Below, in pieces: positions 6,460 through 6,716 of a stretch of 6,716 nt of DNA. How positions within the stretch are numbered: the stretch's first letter is position 1; every line of letters starts with the position of its first letter. This stretch comes from Desulfurobacteriaceae bacterium (GTDB lineage Bacteria > Aquificota > Aquificia > Desulfurobacteriales > DQVG01). Position numbers and translations under genes: made by a program. The notes beneath the pieces were generated by a model. The model did no database searches, was not told the DNA's origin, and saw only the letters and a program-made list of their open reading frames with translations. The DNA lies in assembly GCA_015661865.1 (NCBI GenBank), contig DQVG01000024.1:1-6716 (forward strand). Reading direction: 5' to 3'.

Positions 6460-6716
6460 ATGGATATTCAACTAGCTATAGATTTAACTAGACAAGCTTT
6501 GGAGCTAGCATTTATTATTCTGGCTCCTCCTATAATAGCTAATTTTACTGTAGGATTAATTTTTTCTATTTTACAAACCGCAACCCAGATTAATGAAATG
6601 ACACTAACTTTTATTCCAAAAATTATAGCTACTTTAGTAGCCCTATTTATTAGTGCTCCTTGGGCCCTTCAAAAGCTTGTGGAATTTTATAGGCATGTCT
6701 GCAAGTTAATTCCTAA
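6460..6716 (+). CDS. fliQ: Flagellar export-gate protein FliQ (partial, cut by window edge)
   Basis: FliQ is a small inner-membrane subunit of the flagellar type III export gate, where it assembles with FliP and FliR. Eighty-five codons are visible before the sequence ends two bases into the next codon. Family members have about 89 residues, so only a few residues are probably missing. The most conserved FliQ block is present as SILQTATQINEMTLTFIPK at 36-54. It lies between two hydrophobic segments, roughly residues 17-37 and 52-72, which form the expected membrane hairpin. APW at 66-68 and the following basic segment also fit the family. Injectisome homologues of the SctS type share this fold, but the neighbouring flgE and the QINEMTL motif favour the flagellar form. 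It directly follows flgE, whereas fliQ usually sits between fliP and fliR. Confidence 0.93.
   Translation, partial: MDIQLAIDLTRQALELAFIILAPPIIANFTVGLIFSILQTATQINEMTLTFIPKIIATLVALFISAPWALQKLVEFYRHVCKLIP

Overview
The window is a very AT-rich, gene-dense stretch with all genes on the + strand: acpS, gyrA, a TtuA-type tRNA sulfurtransferase, tldE/pmbA, flgE and the start of fliQ, which runs off the right edge. No mobile element, CRISPR array, rRNA or tRNA was found. The host looks like a thermophilic, flagellated bacterium. Thermophily is inferred mainly from the TtuA-like protein, whose family 2-thiolates U54 of tRNA in heat-loving organisms. The combination of low GC, TtuA, TldE and flagellar genes would suit Thermodesulfobacterium-like bacteria or possibly Aquificota. 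That placement is an impression and was not tested by any search.

Layout. Positions 14-394 hold acpS, which makes holo-acyl carrier protein. Positions 395-538 are a 144-base non-coding leader with a candidate promoter, a clear inverted repeat with an extra copy of its core, and a T9-G5 tract leading into the gyrA ribosome binding site. Positions 539-5136 form a tight unit: gyrA overlaps the ttuA-like gene by 13 bases, and tldE follows after 12 bases, so the three are probably co-transcribed. Positions 5137-5229 are a second, even more AT-rich gap with a strong extended -10 promoter candidate and no convincing Shine-Dalgarno. Positions 5230 to the end carry flgE and fliQ, separated by 3 bases.

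The left part is housekeeping: fatty-acid carrier activation, DNA supercoiling, tRNA heat-stabilisation and one half of the TldD/TldE protease. The right part is flagellar: the hook structural protein and an export-gate membrane subunit. GyrB, the sulfur carrier TtuB, TldD and the rest of the flagellar export genes are not in the window.

I do not see a novel biological system here. The points most worth checking are the two-cysteine segment in the hook protein, the natural residues at the quinolone-contact positions of GyrA, the structured leader in front of gyrA, and the unusual flgE-fliQ adjacency.
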